Shown: piece after piece, positions 31,358-43,600 of the stretch
Layout: each line of letters starts with the position of its first letter
How positions within the stretch are numbered: the first letter of the stretch is position 1
Assembly: GCA_009746045.1 (NCBI GenBank)
Contig: RPFO01000542.1
Span: forward strand, 610,978-674,977
Length of the DNA stretch: 64,000 bases
Reading direction: 5' to 3'
From: Mesostigma viride
Lineage: Eukaryota > Streptophyta > Mesostigmatophyceae > Mesostigmatales > Mesostigmataceae
Program-made: the position numbers and the translations under genes
Notes under the pieces: generated by a model
The model's input: the letters and a program-made list of their open reading frames with translations, nothing else
The model's database searches: none
What the model was told of the DNA's origin: nothing

Positions 31358-31970
31358 TGTTACGAGCCGCACATCGGCTCTGAAAGACCCTAGTCTAGCG
31401 TGGGTTACACCTGAATAAACTCGGAATCTGCTATCCGCCCGGACTACGTGAATGTAGCCCTGAATTCTAGCCAGTACGCGGAATTACTAGCTAGGCCCTG
31501 AATGCACAACTAGATAAATTATGCATATACATGGAATGCACGAAGGGCGTTAGTGCAGCCCAGATTTGACCCCTGGTTCGGCAGACGAGTTTTACTCAAG
31601 TCGATTTTATTCCAAACCAAAGATGGGAAGCCATTGTCACCTACGACATTTGTCCAAGACGGCGTGCATGCCAGCGGGTCGGCCGGGGGCCGAACCTCTA
31701 GCGCTGCAATGAATATCAGCCGTAGATGTACATAGTATCCGCCAGTCTGGCACCCGGTACCTGGCAGTCCCGGGTACAGACCAGTAACACACCAAACCGA
31801 AAGCAAAGCCACGGGTATACCTGGGCCGGCTGATGGAATAACTCAGCCAAGTCCCCGAATCTAACGTAATAACTATCGAAAGTCTCAAACAATATCAAAA
31901 TGACTTTCGACTGACCAAACTAATTTATTTTAGGAATTGTTACGCCCAAACATGGCTTAGGGCCGTAACA
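31358..31970 (-). repeat. 5' LTR of gypsy 1
   Basis: A 613-bp LTR with TG...CA ends, upstream of the coding region on the minus strand. It is paired with 20,094-20,705. Confidence 0.94.
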
Positions 31971-34900
31971 GGCGGCATCAACGGAGCTACAACTGTGGGG
32001 CCGGCTGGAGTCTTTGGCATTACAGTGATGACAATGGTGCCCACTCCGTTGACTCTTAATTGAGGAGTTGGACTACTGGGTGCTGGGCGGGGGGGGCTCA
32101 CATGAGCTTAGAGGTGTGGGTTTGTTGAGGGACCCATTCAGCCCTTTACCACCCTTACAACCTGCCTCATGTGCATCAGTATCCGTGGTACACTGACATT
32201 AATACCATTTGGCAGTCTACGTGGTTCACGGACATGGATACTACCTTCCATGCTTTGACTAGGGGGACACTGTTCAGTCTACTTGCTAGGGCCCTGCCAA
32301 GCTGAGGGTGTATCTGTTTGATGACTGATGGCCTCATCCAGCATACCCTTATGCTGCCCTACTTGTGCGACCTTGTCTTGGGCTCCTTCGATCCTAAGGC
32401 CCACATTACCTTGCATGGTAGTGCCGCCTGGATGGTTGCGGGGAGTGATGTTGTTGCTGGGGGCCCTGCCAAGCTTGAGCACATCAGTTGGCTGATTGGT
32501 GATTGCTTTCAGTCTGCTCTCAAGCGGCCTTGTATGCAACTCCGTCTTGGACACTTTGCTGTAGTGCCCATCCCATCTTTAGTCATGAGGTGCATAGGAC
32601 GCCGTTATAGAGAGACCCTGCAGGCCACCAGTGGGTCAGTGGGCTGAGAGACAGGCCTCCCCCACCCTTCTCTGGTTGGCTGGGCCTCTGTCTTTATGCG
32701 TATCCCATGGCGTTTATTCCTGCTAGGTTATGCTGTCAATCTTGGGAAGCTGATGATACCAGGATTATTACAGCTGATTCTACGCAGAAGAGTGGAATTA
32801 CTAGGCATGCTGGTCGTCTCCAGTTTACCAGTTATGCTGAGGGGGATTGTGTGGGGAGCAGGGCGTGCAGGGAATTGGGCTGCATCTATACCTTGCATGG
32901 GGGTAGCGTGTGCTACGCTTTACCAGTTGGGGCATACCGTTCATAATGCTGGTGAGGCATTACTGATCTTCTGCTATCCCTATCAAGGCTGTGGATGGTT
33001 TCCCCGGCATCTTATGGAGAAATAGTGTGCCTTGGATCATAAAAAGCCACTGGCTATGGGTTTGAGAGTACTAGCTACTAAGGAGATCGATGTGGCTTTA
33101 CCTCACCCTCACTCCTGTGGGTGCGACTGGAAGGGGGGAAATTTTGTTCTGGTGGGGAGGAGATCTATGAGGATCATAGCGTGGAGACACCTTGGGATTT
33201 CAGTTCATCTTTTCTGGGTCTCCTCATAGATCCCTGACTAGGTGGTATCCTGGTTTCGCTGGCCATCGGTGGGCTATTTTGGCTGTGCTTTCTTGCATCT
33301 CCCCAACCTGCTGACGGGTACCCACTGGAGACAACCCTGTCCACGGCCTCATGGGCGTACTTCTGAGATAACCTTGCTCTTCATGAGGCGACCCTGTTGG
33401 CGACGTCTTCCTGCTGGATTGCTCCTGTCTCTTGGTGACTGCACTTCCACCTGGGGCGCTGTTGACGTTTCCTCGTTCCAGTTTGCGTGGACTGCCGGGT
33501 GTCAGCGGGCCTTGGACTTGCTGCAGCAGAAGCTCATGCCAGCCCTGTGTTAGGATTGAGCATTCTTGGCATCCATCCAGCCTGCTATGACCTGATGAGC
33601 CTGGGACCCTGGCAGCCCAGTTAATTAGGGGGGGGTTGGCTGTATAGAGGGTTAGCCTTGCTACATGACACTATGCTTCCTGCCCTGAGCAAGCAGTGAG
33701 AGCTGTCCGTATTCATGGCATGGATCCCTGTGGATGACCCGTTATCCCTGGGAATGTCAGGCTTGTCCTTCACCCGTGGACTCTAGCTGAGGGAGGGTGG
33801 TGTCCCAGAACCTGGAGTGGCCTCACCTTGTTTGGCTTAGGTGCCTTGATCCTGTTTACTCCTTCCTGGATTCATGTGGACTCATCGAATCCGACTGGGA
33901 TCTGAGTTGAGTGGGATGGACTCTGGTGGGAGTTTGGTTGGACTAAGCTGAGATGACATCCGGATTTTGGTGACCAGCTTCTGAGGATGGTTGAGGGGAT
34001 CTGAGCCTGGATGGAACATGGAGAGTGACTTCTGTGTTGTACCCCCGACATATGGAGTTGTTCACCTAGGGGCTTGATGCCTGGTATGATTCAGACACGT
34101 GGTTCCTGAGATTGACATGAGGCCTGCTGAGGGGCAGGACATGCTAGCAGCCTTACCTGAGGCCTTGAAGGAGGCATTTACTCAGTTGCAGCCAGTGAGT
34201 ATGGGAGAGGCTTCCTACAGGGAGCTGTTGGAGTTTCAGTTCAGAAGGGTGGCTTTGATTTGGTTCCTTCTTCCTCCAGCAGCTCAGCCAGACGGTGTTT
34301 TCCTTTGGAGACTTCTATACCTCTTTTGCAATCCCGGGTTGCCCAAGTACACTGTGGAACTCAGGGTCCGTCTGATGCCACTACGGGTGCTGGTGCCTCT
34401 GATAGGTGCTAAGTGGTCTGTGGTCAAGACCTTTCTGCAGTTCTGGTGGGCGTACAGATCAGGGGTGAGCAGGCACAAGACGTCCTCTACTTGGGTGATG
34501 GACCCTGCGAGTCAGTCTGTGGTGCTCCTCTCCTGGGGCATGCTTTCGCTATGCTGTCCAGATGGTGGCAAGGGCTGCTGAGACTTGCATGGTGCTGCAG
34601 GTCAGCAGGAACTGGCCAGAGTTGGCCCACATGGTGGAGCAGTTTCCCATGTGTGGACCCAATGGCAAGGTGGCCTGAATGGGGATTGGTATAGCCTGTG
34701 AGGCACAGCCTGGGCTGAGAAGGAAAGGGGGGGCTTTGGATTGTGGTGTGAGGGGGGGGATTCCAGGATGGATGATGGGGGGGCTCCATTCCAGTTCTGA
34801 TGTTCCAGTCCAGAGTTCCAGAATGATGACGGGATGACTTCCAGTATTGCTGTGATTATCTGGGCTTGTAGTGGATAAGGATGTGACTTGTCTTCTTTAA

Positions 34901-35080
34901 GCACCTGTGACTAGATGTTTATGAGATAGGAGGCCCTGGCTTCAGGGATGTAAAAACCCATCTGCTTGCCCCAAGAGATGGTGGACTTCCTGTTTCTTGT
35001 TGTGTTGTTTATTGTGGTAGGTGTTGTTTTACTCTCCTTGGCTTCTAGGAACTGGGAGTTCCTATCTTGAGGGGGAGATA
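31971..35080 (+). mobile_element. Old LTR-element remnant, right part (after the gypsy 1 insertion)
   Basis: About 3.1 kb of GT-rich DNA with scattered frames, the longest plausible being 34,099-34,581. It ends in TTGAGGGGGAGATA, a polypurine tract directly before the LTR at 35,081, so it is the 3' body of an LTR element on the plus strand. Domains are too worn to name a family; it is heavily broken. It begins with GGCGG, the gypsy 1 target duplication. Confidence 0.5.
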
Positions 35081-35781
35081 TGTAACAACCAAATGTTACA
35101 TCCAAAGTTTTCCTACTGTTGATCTTATTATGAGTTCTTGGGGATAATTATTTGGAAAGTTAGGAGGCTTCGACGTAGGATTGATATTGGGCCTGCTGAG
35201 ATCTGTCGAATTATTGTTCTACCCTCATTGGTCGTGGCCTGATCCACGTGGGGTACTTTGCATGGTTTAGTTCAGCCAGTCATAGATTCTCTTTAAGACT
35301 GTTGTACCTGGGGGATCTGGTTCCAGGTCACGGAGATTCTGTAGTGCTGGCCTTGTGTTGTGTTGTGGATTCTGAGGACAGGATTTTCCCTTGAGTGATC
35401 CTCACATTTGATTGGTCCTTTCGGGTAAGGATTGAGCCGCCTCTGCATGCACGATGACTTTTATCCTGTTTGTGGAGGTCGGGCCAGTATGCGTACGTGA
35501 GAGCTAAAGCTATGGTGTAATTCAAGGGTTTCCTTGTTTCATCAATCAAACAACCCTTGCTAAAAGTCAACTATAACTTCAACAGATAGTCGACTTGGAT
35601 ATAACTTGTCTGTTGTGTCTAACAAGGGTGGGGACTCATTCCCTTAACTGTTGAAGATCCATCTTCATTGCTTCTCTGGACGTGAAGTTATCTGTCGCGA
35701 CTCCAACCCAGGTATAAAGATCTTTTCACACCAATGTTGATACTGAGGCTGTTGCAAACACAACATTTTTAGTCGTTACAG
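35081..35781 (+). repeat. 3' LTR of the old element
   Basis: 701 bp with ends TGTAAC...GTTACA (TG...CA), preceded by a polypurine tract. A TATA-like GGTATAAAGATC lies near 35,711. No 5' partner is found in the window, so age cannot be read from LTR divergence. Confidence 0.7.
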
Positions 35782-36299
35782 CCACCCCTTCCTTTCCCAA
35801 CGGGCCGGAAATCCCTAAATTCCCCAAAAGGTCACGCCATAAAACCCGGCCTGCTCCCAGGCCGGCCGGATTCATAGTAGGGCCGAATCGGGGATTAAGG
35901 GATTTGCAGGCCGTGCGTAGGAAAGTGACGGAGTATCCTTAATGGTTCAGACCGGAGATTCAGTTGAGGGTGCGCACGTCCGGGCAAGATTAGGTAGTTG
36001 TGTGCGTTGCGATTGCGTTGCCTTGCGTTGTGCACATATAGTTGCATTGCATTACATTATGAGAAAACATTATCAGAATGAGACAACTCATGCATTACAT
36101 TACGTTGCATCAATGATGACTGTTTCATGTATCGCATCGTGCATTACATTACATCAGTTACATAATTTACATTGCATCAATGGTTGCTGATTGTAAACAT
36201 TAATGCATTCCGGCCATTCCATTCCGGCCGGCCATCCCCGCCATTCCATTCAGGTCCCGGCCGGGCCATCCCATTCCAGGCGCTAGCTGCCCAAATCTG
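35782..36299. other. Unassigned DNA with ATTGCATTACATT and GGCCATTCC simple repeats
   Basis: Two low-complexity tracts: many copies of TTGCATTACATT-like words at about 36,000-36,180, then CCATTCCATTCCGGCC words at about 36,208-36,280. No gene is supported. Confidence 0.5.
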
Positions 36300-37507
36300 A
36301 GATTCCGCGGAACACTGAAAGTAAGAAAGCCTAGAAGCTACCAGCAAGGAATCGAACCTAGGACCATAGTGTTATGATTAATAGTGATTTTATGGCCTTG
36401 ATGCCAATCTAAGCCCAACAAAATATCAACAATCGTTATAGGGCCTATGGTCGCCACTAATTTATTTTGGCGACCCTGAATGAGGAGTGGTAAGGTCCGA
36501 TCTGGTCCCCTGAGAGTGACTAGTGCGACCATCAGCATATATAGCGCACAGTCACATGAGAGCCTGGCATGAGGGATAGTAGCTACTATGTAATCCTAGT
36601 CTCCGAACAAGGGCCTCGCTCGCAAAGGAGCTGGCAGCCCCACTATCTACAAGGACAGAAACATTGAGGATATCATGAGGATGCAGAAAAGGGTCTACCA
36701 CGGTAGTAGGAACGAAGGCCACCATTTAGAAACATCAAGGGACGACACGCAGGGGTGCAGAGGATGCAACATCCACAGTAGTGACAAATACAGGTACTAA
36801 ACAAAAATTTTCTGGGCTTGCGGTACTAGCTGAGGACCTGACCATGCAGGCTACCCCCTGCTGACAGGTCTATTGTTTTCCCTCCCCCCCCACATCATCC
36901 AAGGGAACGAACCCTGGAGGAAACCCTGGTGAGAAAGCCATTGCTGGAGAATCACGAGGGTATTGAGAGGGGACGGCATCCGAATCAGAATGGGGAGTCA
37001 CTAAGGAGCATGTCTGTACAGCATTTAACCTAGAGGGTTGAGGAGACCAAGAGGAACGACCAGAGGGTGGGCGAAGGGGAGAGGCCCGCTGAGGAGTACG
37101 CGGAGGGCGGGCATTGGGATGAGGGGTGGCCCCAGAAAGAAACTTGGGGCACTCCCTCTTAAGATGGCCCACCTCATGACAGTGATAACACGTGATGTGA
37201 GACACATCCAATGCAGATATATCTGTAACACAAATATCTAAATCTTCTACATATGCCTCTTCTTCTTCAGGGGTGAGGACAAGGTTATGGACCCTAGTAC
37301 GGACAGGAGCAGGAGCATACATAAAATCAGCAACACGGAGGAGATGGGTACGAACAGCAGCCAGAGGAAGGTCGCGAAAACGATAAGCAGAAAACTGTTT
37401 CTTAACTTCACGCAAGAGGTTTTTATTATAAAGACCTTGCAAGAAGCGAGCACGGACTTCCGCACCCGAGAGGGCTCGAATGCGTACCATCTGGGCATCA
37501 AATTCCC
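36300..37507 (-). mobile_element. Gypsy remnant 3: gag C-part and protease (left of gypsy 2)
   Basis: Minus strand. A gag frame at 36,870-37,526 (its first codons lie in gypsy 2) shows gag motifs (ARFLQGLYNKNLLREVKK) and a CCHC knuckle CYHCHEVGHLKREC near 37,150. A retropepsin region follows at about 36,340-36,660 (VLVDSGAASSFASEALV; DILLGLDWHQGH). It is related to but distinct from the gag genes of gypsy 1 and 2. Its 5' part lies beyond gypsy 2 at 47,935. RT and integrase are absent. It is broken several times. TTCCC at 37,503-37,507 is the gypsy 2 target duplication. Confidence 0.8.
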
Positions 37508-38242
37508 TGTTGCACGGATGCAACATGCCATTTGTGGTAATAAATTATCCGTCCCGGTCGATCGGCGCCGACCGTAATCCGGCGCCAGTGCCGAGGCCAT
37601 AGTATAGTTGGCAGCCGAGGCAATCCGTGTGGAAGTAAGTGTAGAAGTTTTGCTGACGAACTTGGCCTTTGCGCCGTAGGCAGACCTAGCGCCTGAACGG
37701 GAGTTACGGGACAGCCAAGTGGCACTGCACATGCGTTATGATGGTACCTACGGACATTTGGATATTTTCAGGAGAGGCCTCTAGCCGTACTGGTCTTTAT
37801 AATGTGTTCTAGACGGTTCGAGAAGCCCGTCCCCGCGGACCTCACGTCATGCCTGGTTGGCAGCGCCAGGCGCAGCCACCAACGGGGACGAAGGGACAAA
37901 ATAGGAAGGCACGAGCTATGCCAGCAATCCGGACCTTGTATCGTAATTTACCACGTTGCTCTACAGATTATTTACCATCGCTTAATCCTGGAGTGTAAAT
38001 CTCCTGTGGGCTCGAGTGTGAATCCCTCGCCTACTGGGTGTAAGTCTTCCCGCATTGAGTGTTTTAATCTGTGTGGTAACATTGTAATATACGAAACCGG
38101 TTTTCCGGGTTTGAGCTTATTCGTATTGTGTGACGAGTATTCTTAAGCCACCATCGTGCGCTGTGACGCATAGGAAATCAAAGGTCTTTCGCATTCGTTC
38201 TCAATCCTTAAGGCGCTATTTTAAATAGCCATACGTGTTAAA
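37508..38242 (+). repeat. 5' LTR of gypsy 2
   Basis: 735 bp starting TGTTGCACGG, followed by a primer-site-like CTGGACTCGGAGGAAAC at 38,243 that resembles the gypsy 1 site in both sequence and position. Confidence 0.9.
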
Positions 38243-38713
38243 CTGGACTCGGAGGAAACTTTCCTAGTGGCCTCTATCCCGTCCCGTTTTTCTGTAATCT
38301 GATCCGGATCAGCAACGGAATTATATAAGGGCCGGAACCCTTACTAATTCCGCTTGCAGTAATTCATTGTGGGGGTCGGATCCCCACAATCCTAACTGCC
38401 CATACCCGTTACCCATATTGCGGTTCTTGCATGCCCCAACCTGGCCTTGTCCGGTTGACCTAAGGGATTCGTCCGGAAACGAATCTCCTTATATTGCGTG
38501 CTTTAAACGGAAACGCTTTGTGGGTTGCAATTTCACGCATTGTTTGGCGTCTTGGCCATTGCCTCACACCCTATATCTGGGATACATACTGTCAGCTCCG
38601 GCAAGCTGCAGTAATATCTCACGTCCTTTAATTGACGTATTTTTTGTGCTTAATTTGTCATCCCGCCAAGGTGACTAGAGGCACATTGTTCACACTTTAC
38701 CAGCCACCACGCG
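38243..38713 (+). other. Gypsy 2 leader between 5' LTR and gag
   Basis: About 470 bp of untranslated leader beginning with the primer-site-like sequence. No leader ORF like that of gypsy 1 is convincing here, although a 103-residue open frame exists at 38,367-38,678. Confidence 0.5.
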
Positions 38714-40570
38714 ATGGCTGACGGTATTGAGCGAGGGCGACGAGAGGCCCATCGCTTCTCTCCTGCCCCTTCCCTCGTGGCAGCACTCGAGGCGGCAGAG
38801 AGAGCTACCCAAAATCACTCACGCCCGAGTAGTGAGCGTGGCTCTAGGGGGTCATCCCCAGCACAAACCCCACGTTTGGGAGGGAATTCCTCGGCGGCTG
38901 CCGGTGCACCACCTGGTAGCCCTGTAGTGAATCCCCTTAATGGACCACCAAGTGGAACATCCATCGCGGGATTGTCGGCGGGTCCGGCCCTTGGTGTAGG
39001 AGCCGGCGCGGGGGCGCAGGGGAATAATGTTACCCTGCACTACGGTAGGAGTGGGGCCCTGCCTACGGTGCTGCCGCAACCTACATTGGCCACTTGGCCC
39101 AGCAGCGCCCCGGCGCCACCCTTGTATGATAGCCGATCGCGGTCTCGCCGCGCTGCGAATCGGGCGTCCTATCATGCGCCTGGACCCCTTGGGGCTAGCC
39201 CCTTCGGCCATGCCTCGCCAAATATGGCTGGGCAGGGCCAGGGCACCGCACGGACCGGTCGGTCTTCCTTCGGGGTCGCAGGGGAGGCGATTCCCCTCCC
39301 CAACTCAGCATACGACCGCCTGGCTCCGGGTGACCCACGAGCGCAGCACCCAGCGGCCACCGCCGCCCATCATTATGCAAGCCGCGCCCACTACCCACAT
39401 GGGTATGAGCACCCGGGTGAGGATGAGTGCAGCCCCCCGGCAGGTTACCCGCGTGGGCACACCTCGCAAGGTGTGGCCGGGCCCGGGAGACCCGCGAGTA
39501 TCATGGGCCATCATGACGATGATACTCACAATGCAGGGCGACTACCACCGTTGCCCAAGCTGTCGGATATTCCCAAGTTTAAACCCGACTGCTCGTACCA
39601 AGAGTTTGAGGCTTGGGAGATTGCAGTGTCTCAGAAGATCGACATCTGGGAGACATACAATCGCAAGCTCTTGGACGAGGATATCAAGGTCAAGCTGGTG
39701 TCCAGCGAGGCACTGGCTCCCGATGTGAGACAAGCTCTCCATTGCGAAAGCGCCCTGGCCAATGGCTTCCCCAGCAGCTTGGCTGAATTATTTCGGCGAG
39801 CACGGGCCAAGTACCTGCCACCCGACCAAGACAAGCTGGACCGGGAGGCTTTTGGGGCGTTCAAGCAGGGGAACCTGAGCTATCGGGAATATATGACCAA
39901 GTTCGAGCTTCTAGCTGGGCGGGTTGATGACCTGATGGGCCCAGAAGCCTTGGCAAGGTTCTATGAGGGCTTGCAACCCGAATTCCGGGATGAGGTGAAG
40001 CGGAAATTCGCCCACCTCTCCTGGGCTCAATGGAACCTGCAGGACATCAAGACCTACCTAGCGGAGATAGCTCCCTTGGTGCAGCGGACCCCAAAACCCC
40101 GCGTGAATGCACTGGAACTCAATGAGCTGGGATTCGCCCCCGTGTGGGTGGATGAGCTACAGTGCGAGGTCCTGGACATTAATGCCTTGGACACTTCCCG
40201 GATTCAGTGCTACCACTGCAACCGTGTGGGGCACATCAAACGCGAGTGCCCTGATCTCCCTCCGCTGGACCAGGCCCCGCCTGTGCAACGCAACAACTTC
40301 CAAATGGCCTCGAGGCCACCACCGGCGCGAAATATGCGCACAGCTCCCAGTGCGGGTGAGCGTGCCCGACGCTTGCAACAAGCGCGCCAACAGCCCCGGC
40401 TGTACCAACAACCCAAGGCGCCCCCAAGCTACCAGCAAGCTGGGCATGCCCTCAACCAACTGGATGCCGCCGACGCGGCCGAGCCTGATGATGGCTCTTC
40501 CGCGGCCGCATCCGGCCACCTGCGAGGCACACCGGTGGACGAGGGGCCTGCAGGAGAGGCGTTGGACTGA
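38714..40570 (+). CDS. Gypsy 2 gag (capsid and nucleocapsid)
   Basis: A 618-residue open frame from ATG 38,714. The N-terminal ~280 residues are low-complexity (Pro/Ala/Gly/Ser). The capsid region follows (LPKLSDIPKFKPDCSYQEFE, FGAFKQGNLSYREYMTKFEL, ARFYEGLQPEFRDEVKRKF), then a CCHC knuckle CYHCNRVGHIKREC near 40,208-40,250 and a Gln/Pro/Arg-rich tail. It is clearly homologous to the gag of gypsy 1 around the capsid core. It would form the particle shell and bind element RNA. Confidence 0.88.
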   Translation: MADGIERGRREAHRFSPAPSLVAALEAAERATQNHSRPSSERGSRGSSPAQTPRLGGNSSAAAGAPPGSPVVNPLNGPPSGTSIAGLSAGPALGVGAGAGAQGNNVTLHYGRSGALPTVLPQPTLATWPSSAPAPPLYDSRSRSRRAANRASYHAPGPLGASPFGHASPNMAGQGQGTARTGRSSFGVAGEAIPLPNSAYDRLAPGDPRAQHPAATAAHHYASRAHYPHGYEHPGEDECSPPAGYPRGHTSQGVAGPGRPASIMGHHDDDTHNAGRLPPLPKLSDIPKFKPDCSYQEFEAWEIAVSQKIDIWETYNRKLLDEDIKVKLVSSEALAPDVRQALHCESALANGFPSSLAELFRRARAKYLPPDQDKLDREAFGAFKQGNLSYREYMTKFELLAGRVDDLMGPEALARFYEGLQPEFRDEVKRKFAHLSWAQWNLQDIKTYLAEIAPLVQRTPKPRVNALELNELGFAPVWVDELQCEVLDINALDTSRIQCYHCNRVGHIKRECPDLPPLDQAPPVQRNNFQMASRPPPARNMRTAPSAGERARRLQQARQQPRLYQQPKAPPSYQQAGHALNQLDAADAAEPDDGSSAAASGHLRGTPVDEGPAGEALD

Positions 40571-40629
40571 GAGGCCGGGAGGGCACTCCGGGCGACACCT
40601 TACCCGGCCATGAACAAGTCGCCCAAGTT

Positions 40630-43600
40630 TTGTTACCATGTAATGTGGTGACAGAGACCCAGGAATGGCAAGCGGAGCCTAGCGAAGGCCCGCGGCAACT
40701 ACTCCTCTTCACTGGAAGCCTACCAGACCCCCAGGGCTCTGGGCGTTGTTTGGAGGGCATCAAGGTCCTCATTGACAGTGGTGCGGCTACCACCTTCATC
40801 AGTGAGGCCATAGTGCAGCGCCTGGGAGTAACCCCGACTCCCCATACCATTGCTCGGCGCGTGCGATACTCGGATGGCTACACTCAGCCATCCCCGGGCT
40901 ATGCGGACTTGGCCCCTATCGTACAAGGCACCAGCGTGCCCATTCGCGCCACGGTCATTCCCTTACAAGCGGCTGATATCATCCTAGGGATTGACTGGCT
41001 GCACATATCCAAGGTGACCGTCTCTTTTGGTACCATGGTTACCCACTTCCCAGATGGGTCATTCTGGTTACCTGAGCGGCAGTATGCGGCCAACGGCATG
41101 ACCATCACCGATGACACGCCTGCCCTCAAGAGTGACCGTCGTCGCCTTGCGGACATTCTCATGTCCAAAAGGGAGTTCAAGCGGATGATGAGAGCCCGAC
41201 AGCCTCCTCCCGTTTACTCCATTCGTCTGGACGCCCTTGCCCACGCGCGCGGGCCCAGCGCCCAGCATGCCAGGCTGGAGTTTCGTTAAACTCGCTTGGC
41301 ATGGACTTGTCGGAAGACGAGGTGAAACGACTCAACGCAGTGCTCGATCAGTATTCAGCCGTGTTTGAGGAGAAAACACCTACGTTTCCCCCGGCCAGAC
41401 CGGTGCTCCACCGCATTCATTTGCAGGAGGGGCACCCACCTACCACCTCACCCATTTTTCGCATGGGCCCGTGGAGTTGGCAGAGCTCAAGAAGATCTTG
41501 GTCGGCTTGTTGGAGGCCGGCTTGATCGAGCCCAGCAATAGCCCTTACAGCGCGGGCGTGTTGCTGGTGCCCAAACCCAATGGGAAGTGGCGTCTGGTTA
41601 CGGATTATCGCAAACTCAATGCGATCACCGTGAAGTCCAAGTATCCCCTCCCCCGCATCGATGATATATTTAATAAGGTGGAGGGCGCAAAGTACTTTAC
41701 GGTGCTCGATTGTGCAGACGGTTTTTGGCAACTTCGGATCGCCCCCGAAGATTGCCATAAAACAGCCTTTGCCACGCCTTTTGGCCATTACCAATTCCGC
41801 GTGGCGGCCATGGGCTTGTGTAACAGCCCTGCCTCTTTTCAGATGCTCATGAACCACCTCTTTAGGTCGGTGATGGGCACTAGTCGGCTGCCCCAGGTCT
41901 CGGCAGACCTGCGCGACCCGACTATCCCGTGGGACCCGGGGACGCAGCCGTACAAACGCACCTGCGTGGCCATCTACTTGGATGACATCCTCATTTTCTC
42001 TCGCACGTTCGAGGAGCACTTGGAGGATGTTGCCGCGGTTCTGCAGATCATGGCGGATAATAAACTGTCCGCCCGCCGCAGCAAGGTAGAATCAGGCCGC
42101 AGCGTCCCCTTTCTAGGCCACATTCTCTCGGACAAGGGCGTGTCCACGGACCCCGATAAGGTCGCCGCCGTCCAACAGTGGCCTGTTCCCGCGAATGTTC
42201 GCGCCTTGCGCAGCTTCTTGGGCTTGGTATCGTATTATCGCCGCTTCATCCCGCGTTTCGCGACCATTGCGGCCCCGCTTACTCACCTCCTCAAGAAGGA
42301 CGTACCGTGGGAATGGTCAGGCCTGTGTCAACAGGCCTTTGACCTGCTGAAGGCCAGGCTCGCCACTGCGCCTGTCCTCATCCTTCCGGATCCCACCAAG
42401 CCATTCGTGGTCAATAGCGATTCTAGCAAGGTTGCTATTGGCGGTGTGCTGCTCCAAGACCATGGTCTCGGTCTCCAACCGGTCGAGTATATCTCCCGGA
42501 CGATGATCCCGGCCGAAAGAAATTACCCGGTCCATCAGCAAGAGTTGTTGGCCGTGGTGTACTGTTGCCATACTTGGCGGCACCATCTTCTGGGTGCTCA
42601 GTTCAACGTGGCCATGGCCGAACCCGACCCTGCGGACCCGTACCGCTTGATCATCCAGACCGACCATCGGCCCCTCACGCACTTGTTGACGCAGCCCACG
42701 CTTACGCCACGCCAAGCCCGTTGGCTTGAATATTTGGCACAGTTCGGTCCGTTCAAGATCGAATATGTCAAGGGCCTTGACAACACGGTCCCTGACGCCC
42801 TGTCGCGTCGCCCCGACTATTGGTTTTATGAGGATCTTGACGTTTTGGCCACGACGTTGATCCCCTCCCATGGTCCCGTCGCCCCCTTTGGCGACCGCTT
42901 GAGCGACCCGATGAGCCCCTTCCTCTTCTGTGGCGCCACAACCGCGGAGGTTGACACTGTTGACCATTCCGTGCGCCTCGCCGGCAGCACCCCTGCACGT
43001 GAGGGCACGTGCGCAGCCGCAGGGGGGGAAGGACTTCGGCCCCGTACAGCCATATGGTGCCGGCGACAGGAGTCTACCCTCCAATGCAGCCCGTTGGAGA
43101 GGCATTCACGTTGGCAAATACTGCAACAACGGTCGTCATCAGCTCGGACCTAGAGCGCCTCATCTCGCGCTTCACGGTCACTGAGGAAGGCAAATGAAGC
43201 CATAGCTGCCCGCCCTCAGAGCATGGACGGCTACCCAGCCAAGTTTCAAAACGGGTTCCTTTACGTGAATGTCAGTGGCCAGGCGGCCCGTCAAGACTCA
43301 TGGCGCTTGTATGTCCCCCAAATATGCCGCGCTGAGGTATTATTTGAGTTACATGACTCCGTCTTGGGGGGACACCAAGGCCAGGACAGGCTGTTAGCGA
43401 GGGCCCGGAGGTCCTACTATTGGCCTAAGATGGCTCGGGATGTGCGGGAGTATGTCAGTACCTGTGACAGCTGCCAGCACATGAAGCCACGGAATACGGG
43501 CAAACAGGGCGTTCCAAAGGAAATTCCAGACCCCATGTTCCCTTGGGACTCGGTGATGATGGATTTCATTGGGCCCTTGCCAGAGACCAAGGCGGGCAAT

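Larger units (their letters stand above)
20094..31970 (-). mobile_element. Nearly whole Ty3/gypsy chromovirus with three extra ORFs (gypsy 1)
   Basis: Bounded by 612/613-bp LTRs (TGTTACG...CGTAACA) and a GGCGG duplication (20,089-20,093; 31,971-31,975). Read on the minus strand: 5' LTR, tRNA-like primer site, leader ORF with a hybrid-binding-like domain, gag, pol (protease, RT, RNase H, integrase, chromodomain), a 177-residue ORF, a 619-residue ORF, a G-rich polypurine tract and the 3' LTR. I count three substitutions and two small gaps between the LTRs, so it is young. It looks nearly whole, with about one break. At 11.9 kb it is about twice the length of a minimal gypsy element. Confidence 0.94.

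Noticed and set aside
31300-31370. A tRNA gene near the gypsy 1 LTR
   Set aside because: Only the 3' acceptor-like 18 bases are present; this is the primer binding site, and no cloverleaf can be drawn.
34099-34581. 160-codon frame as a retroelement protein
   Set aside because: Helical and plausible, but no domain can be recognised, so left within the old LTR-element remnant.
36000-36180. CRISPR-like or regulatory array in the ATTGCATTACATT tract
   Set aside because: No regular repeat-spacer structure; simple low-complexity drift in a eukaryotic genome.
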